In this document: positions 52,857-55,835 of the stretch, one piece after another
How positions within the stretch are numbered: the first letter of the stretch is position 1
How the letters are laid out: each line of letters starts with the position of its first letter
NCBI GenBank assembly: GCA_903869725.1
Contig: CAIQAD010000049.1
Location: forward strand, 1-55,835
Direction of reading: 5' to 3'
DNA length: 55,835 nt
Origin: an uncultured Alphaproteobacteria bacterium
Lineage (GTDB): Bacteria; Pseudomonadota; Alphaproteobacteria; Pelagibacterales; Pelagibacteraceae
The notes under the pieces: generated by a model
Database searches by the model: none
Seen by the model: the letters and a program-made list of their open reading frames with translations, nothing else
What the model was told of the DNA's origin: nothing
Position numbers and translations under genes: made by a program

Positions 52857-55100
52857 ATGAATGTCACCAGCCAAAATTACCTATTAACTCTAAATAATCA
52901 ACAAAAAGAAGCGGTCATGCATAATGATGGACCTCTACTAATACTTGCCGGCGCAGGATCAGGAAAGACAAAAGTACTTACATCAAGAGTTGTTCATTTA
53001 ATAGAAACCCAGAAATGTTTTGCTAGTCAAATTCTATGTGTAACTTTTACAAATAAAGCGGCAAATGAGATGAGAGACAGAATCTTAAAATCATTAAGCG
53101 CTAAATCTTCGTCACTACCATGGCTTGGAACTTTTCATTCTATTAGCAACAAGATTCTAAGAAAACATGCAGAAGCAGTAGGTTTAAAATCTAGTTTTAC
53201 AATTTTAGACACTTTAGATCAACTACGCTTAATTAAAAATATTATAGAAGCTGAAAATATTGACATAAAAAAAATTTCTCCAAAATTAGTTGCTAGCTTT
53301 ATTGATGACTGGAAAAACAAAGGATTAACTCCAAACGAAATAAAAATAAACAATTCTAATTACATAACTGATACATCTTTAAAAATTTATACAATTTATC
53401 AAAATCGACTAAAAATAATGAATTGCGTAGATTTTGGAGACTTAATTTTGCACTGCGTAACAATTTTTAAAAAATTTCCTGATATTCTTGGAATATATCA
53501 TGCTAACTTTAAATATATTCTTGTTGATGAGTATCAAGATACAAATTTTATTCAAAATATATGGTTAAATTTTTTATCTAGTAAAAATAATAATCTTTGT
53601 TGCGTAGGAGATGATGATCAATCAATTTATAGCTGGAGAGGAGCAGAAGTAAAAAATATTCTAAATTTTGATAAAATTAATAAAAATACTAAAGTTATAA
53701 AACTTGAACAAAATTATCGCTCTACGCAAAATATTTTAGATACAGCTTCATTTTTGATTTCTCATAACGAAGATAGGCTAGGAAAAAAACTATGGTCAGA
53801 AAATTCTAAGGGAAGCTTAGTAGAGATTAACTGCTATAATAACGGATATGACGAAGCTGTAGCGATTGCTGATGAAATTGAGAAAAATTTATCAAAAAAA
53901 ACATCATTAAATCAAATTGCTATTTTAGTTAGAGCGGCATTTCAAACGCGTGAATTTGAAGATAGATTTATAAAAATTAATCTACCTTATAGAGTTGTAG
54001 GTGGATTAAAGTTTTATGAACGATCAGAAATTAAAGACGCGATAGCATATTTAAGAATTGTCTATCAACAAAGTGATGATTTAGCATTTGAAAGAATTAT
54101 TAATACTCCAAAAAGATCTATAGGTGAAGCGACTTTAAAAGAAATTCATAATATTTCTAAAACAAGCAATTTGAACCTAGAACAAGCTTCAATTGTTTAC
54201 TGCGAACAAGAAAATGAAAAAAATAAAACAATTATAAATTTAAAAAAAATTATTACTAATTTTCAAATTTGGAGACAGTTATCTAACCAGACAAGTCATT
54301 ACGAGCTAATGGAAAAAGTATTAGATGAGTCTGGTTATACAACAATGCTATTAAATGAAAGAACTCCTGAAGCAGAAGCAAAATTAGAAAACTTAAAAGA
54401 ACTAATAATATCGATGAAAAATTATGAAAATCTTCAAGGTTTTTTAGAAAATATTTCTCTTCAAACATCTGCTGAAGAAGAATGGTTGGGAGAAAAAATT
54501 AACTTAATGACAATTCACGCTGCTAAAGGATTAGAATTTGATGTAATTTTTTTGCCGGGTTGGGAAGAAGGATTATTTCCACACCAAAGATCAATAGATG
54601 AAAAAGGACATATAGCAATAGAGGAGGAAAGAAGATTGGCATATGTAGCAATAACAAGATCAAAAAAAGAATTATTCATTTCTTTTGTTAATAATCGAAG
54701 AATATTTGCAAATAAAAAAGATAAAGAAATTGATTGGATGCCAACACTACCCTCAAGATTCATAGAAGAATTACCAAAAGAGAATATTAATATTAAAAAT
54801 AACTTCAATAATTATAAAGAACAAGACTTTGATTTTAATCAGGATCAGTTGATACAACAACCAACTAGAAGTCCTGGATGGCAAAGATATCAAAAAGCTA
54901 AAAATAACAACGTAATTTTAACAAAAAAAATTAGTTATTCAAATAACAAAACAAACTTTAAGGTTGGAGAAGGAGTAATCCATGAAGATTTTGGCCAAGG
55001 AAAAGTAATTCATATCGAGGATAATAAATTAATAATTATTTTCAAAAAATATGGTGAAAAAAAAATTATAGATAAATTTATAAAGAAAATTAATGAATAA
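52857..55100 (+). CDS. uvrD: ATP-dependent DNA helicase UvrD/PcrA
   Basis: A 747-residue superfamily 1A helicase. The Q motif LNNQQKEAV, Walker A LAGAGSGKTKVL, TFTNKAANEMRDR (Ia), VDEYQDTN (II), GDDDQSIYSWRGAE (III), LEQNYRST (IV), MTIHAAKGLEFDVIFLPGWEEG (V) and AYVAITRSKKEL (VI) are all present in order. The C-terminal tail with VGEGVIHEDFGQGKVIHIED is a Tudor-like domain of the PcrA type that contacts RNA polymerase. It unwinds DNA in excision and mismatch repair. The following aminopeptidase start overlaps it by 8 nt. Confidence 0.95.
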   Translation: MNVTSQNYLLTLNNQQKEAVMHNDGPLLILAGAGSGKTKVLTSRVVHLIETQKCFASQILCVTFTNKAANEMRDRILKSLSAKSSSLPWLGTFHSISNKILRKHAEAVGLKSSFTILDTLDQLRLIKNIIEAENIDIKKISPKLVASFIDDWKNKGLTPNEIKINNSNYITDTSLKIYTIYQNRLKIMNCVDFGDLILHCVTIFKKFPDILGIYHANFKYILVDEYQDTNFIQNIWLNFLSSKNNNLCCVGDDDQSIYSWRGAEVKNILNFDKINKNTKVIKLEQNYRSTQNILDTASFLISHNEDRLGKKLWSENSKGSLVEINCYNNGYDEAVAIADEIEKNLSKKTSLNQIAILVRAAFQTREFEDRFIKINLPYRVVGGLKFYERSEIKDAIAYLRIVYQQSDDLAFERIINTPKRSIGEATLKEIHNISKTSNLNLEQASIVYCEQENEKNKTIINLKKIITNFQIWRQLSNQTSHYELMEKVLDESGYTTMLLNERTPEAEAKLENLKELIISMKNYENLQGFLENISLQTSAEEEWLGEKINLMTIHAAKGLEFDVIFLPGWEEGLFPHQRSIDEKGHIAIEEERRLAYVAITRSKKELFISFVNNRRIFANKKDKEIDWMPTLPSRFIEELPKENINIKNNFNNYKEQDFDFNQDQLIQQPTRSPGWQRYQKAKNNNVILTKKISYSNNKTNFKVGEGVIHEDFGQGKVIHIEDNKLIIIFKKYGEKKIIDKFIKKINE

Positions 55101-55835
55101 AATAAAAAAATTAAGAAAATACATTATAGAAAATAATTGCAATGCTTATTTAGTTCCAAAAAATAACGAATATTTTGAGGAATACTCAGAAAAAAGAGAT
55201 AGATTAAGATTTGTAACAAATTTCTCAGGATCGGCTGGGCTAGCAATAATATTATTAAAAAAAAATTATTTATTTGTTGATAGTAGATATATTCTTCAAG
55301 CAAAAAAAGAGGCCTCGAAAAACTTTATTATTTATGAAATATCTAAAATAAATCCTTTCTTTTTTTTAAATAATATTCAAGAAAAGATTAGTATAGGTTA
55401 TGACCCTAAACTTTTTACATCTGACTTTATTAATAAATTTAACAACAAGAATATTTTTTTAGTACCAATAAGTAAAAATTTAATTGATTTAATTAGTAAT
55501 AAAAAAGAAAAAAAAAATAAAAGTAATTACTATTTACTAGAAAATAAATATCATGGTAGTGATTTTAAAGAAAAAATTAAAACTGTTATTCAATTTTTAA
55601 AAGAAAATAATATTAAATTACAAATAATTACTTCAACAGAAAATATTTGTTGGCTATTAAATATCAGAGGTAATGAGTCTAAATATAGTCCTTTAATTCA
55701 TGGTAAATTAATTATTCACAATAAAGGTGCAATTTTATTTTTTTTAGATTTAAAAAAAATAAATTCCTCAATCAAAAATAGTTTTAAAAATAAAATAAAA
55801 TTTTTAAACGAAAATTTATTTATTAATTATATAAA
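55093..55835 (+). CDS. Xaa-Pro aminopeptidase, N-terminal part (cut by window end)
   Basis: An open frame from ATG at 55093, overlapping the uvrD stop by 8 nt, runs to the window end (247 complete codons) without a stop. VTNFSGSAGLAIIL followed by YLFVDSRYILQAKKE is the creatinase N-domain of M24B peptidases, and NICWLLNIRGNES starts the second N-domain. The metal-binding catalytic domain lies beyond the window. Such enzymes remove N-terminal residues before proline in peptide turnover. Very Lys/Asn/Ile rich, like other peripheral genes here. Confidence 0.85.
   Translation, partial: MNKIKKLRKYIIENNCNAYLVPKNNEYFEEYSEKRDRLRFVTNFSGSAGLAIILLKKNYLFVDSRYILQAKKEASKNFIIYEISKINPFFFLNNIQEKISIGYDPKLFTSDFINKFNNKNIFLVPISKNLIDLISNKKEKKNKSNYYLLENKYHGSDFKEKIKTVIQFLKENNIKLQIITSTENICWLLNIRGNESKYSPLIHGKLIIHNKGAILFFLDLKKINSSIKNSFKNKIKFLNENLFINYI

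Noticed and set aside
1-55835. Mobile elements, prophage, CRISPR arrays or toxin-antitoxin pairs
   Set aside because: No transposase, integrase, phage or Cas genes, no regularly spaced repeats and no terminal inverted repeats were seen on either strand.

Overview
The window is about 70% A+T, tightly packed and syntenic in style with a streamlined marine alphaproteobacterium. Genes overlap by 1 to 8 nt or sit a few nt apart, and there are no insertion sequences, prophage genes or CRISPR arrays. A proteorhodopsin beside a ferredoxin/ferredoxin reductase pair, a SAM-II riboswitch ahead of methionine genes, TAXI-type TRAP transport, pyruvate phosphate dikinase, and PhaR-type polyhydroxybutyrate (PHB) control all point to SAR11/Pelagibacterales or a nearby lineage. 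This placement is inferred from gene content; no phylogeny was run.

Layout. 1-1.2 kb: end of a membrane glycosyltransferase and a GT2 glycosyltransferase. 1.2-4.3 kb: a type-2 ferredoxin-NADP reductase and [2Fe-2S] ferredoxin, a dipeptide-epimerase-like enolase, and a proteorhodopsin with a D-T-Q motif. 4.3-11.3 kb: a full PHB locus. phaB-phaA run on the minus strand into the rhodopsin, phaP (phasin) is also on the minus strand, and phaC-phaR-acetoacetyl-CoA synthetase diverge on the plus strand. TTGC-N3/4-GCAA elements lie between phaP and phaC. 11.3-15.1 kb: dihydroorotase, YgfZ, an MFS carrier with a coupled 39-aa membrane peptide, and tRNA-Leu(GAG). 15.1-18.6 kb: nadA-nadB-nadC. 18.6-24.2 kb: SemiSWEET, a RhlE-like helicase, small hypothetical genes, an NhaD-like antiporter, an MFS carrier that seems to need an ATT start, and a small secreted protein.

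24.2-30.7 kb: the minus-strand run sppA-glyQ-glyS-ppdK. 30.8-35.8 kb: polyprenyl diphosphate synthase, TspO with a 51-aa upstream gene, a ProC-like protein, pdxH, aroC and a rhomboid-like protein lacking catalytic residues. 35.9-42 kb: TAXI binding protein, fused TRAP permease, a DUF1850 protein and aconitase on the minus strand. 42.1-44.6 kb: exported MsrB and MsrA, a thioesterase and AzlCD. 44.7-49.2 kb: a promoter, SAM-II riboswitch and intrinsic terminator, then metF-metE-metZ. 49.2-55.8 kb: an SDR, fumC, an AsmA-like protein, a UvrD/PcrA helicase and the start of an Xaa-Pro aminopeptidase that leaves the window.

How it fits together. The most distinctive part is the coupling of a light-driven ion pump (or a slow-cycling relative) to a PHB carbon/reductant store: the rhodopsin gene begins 25 nt after the phaA stop on the same strand. 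PhaR, encoded after phaC, probably represses phaP through an operator lying between the phaP -35 and -10 boxes. The second notable element is the SAM-II leader. Its AGCTAAA core can pair either within the aptamer pseudoknot or with the downstream terminator, which gives a complete attenuation model readable from the sequence.
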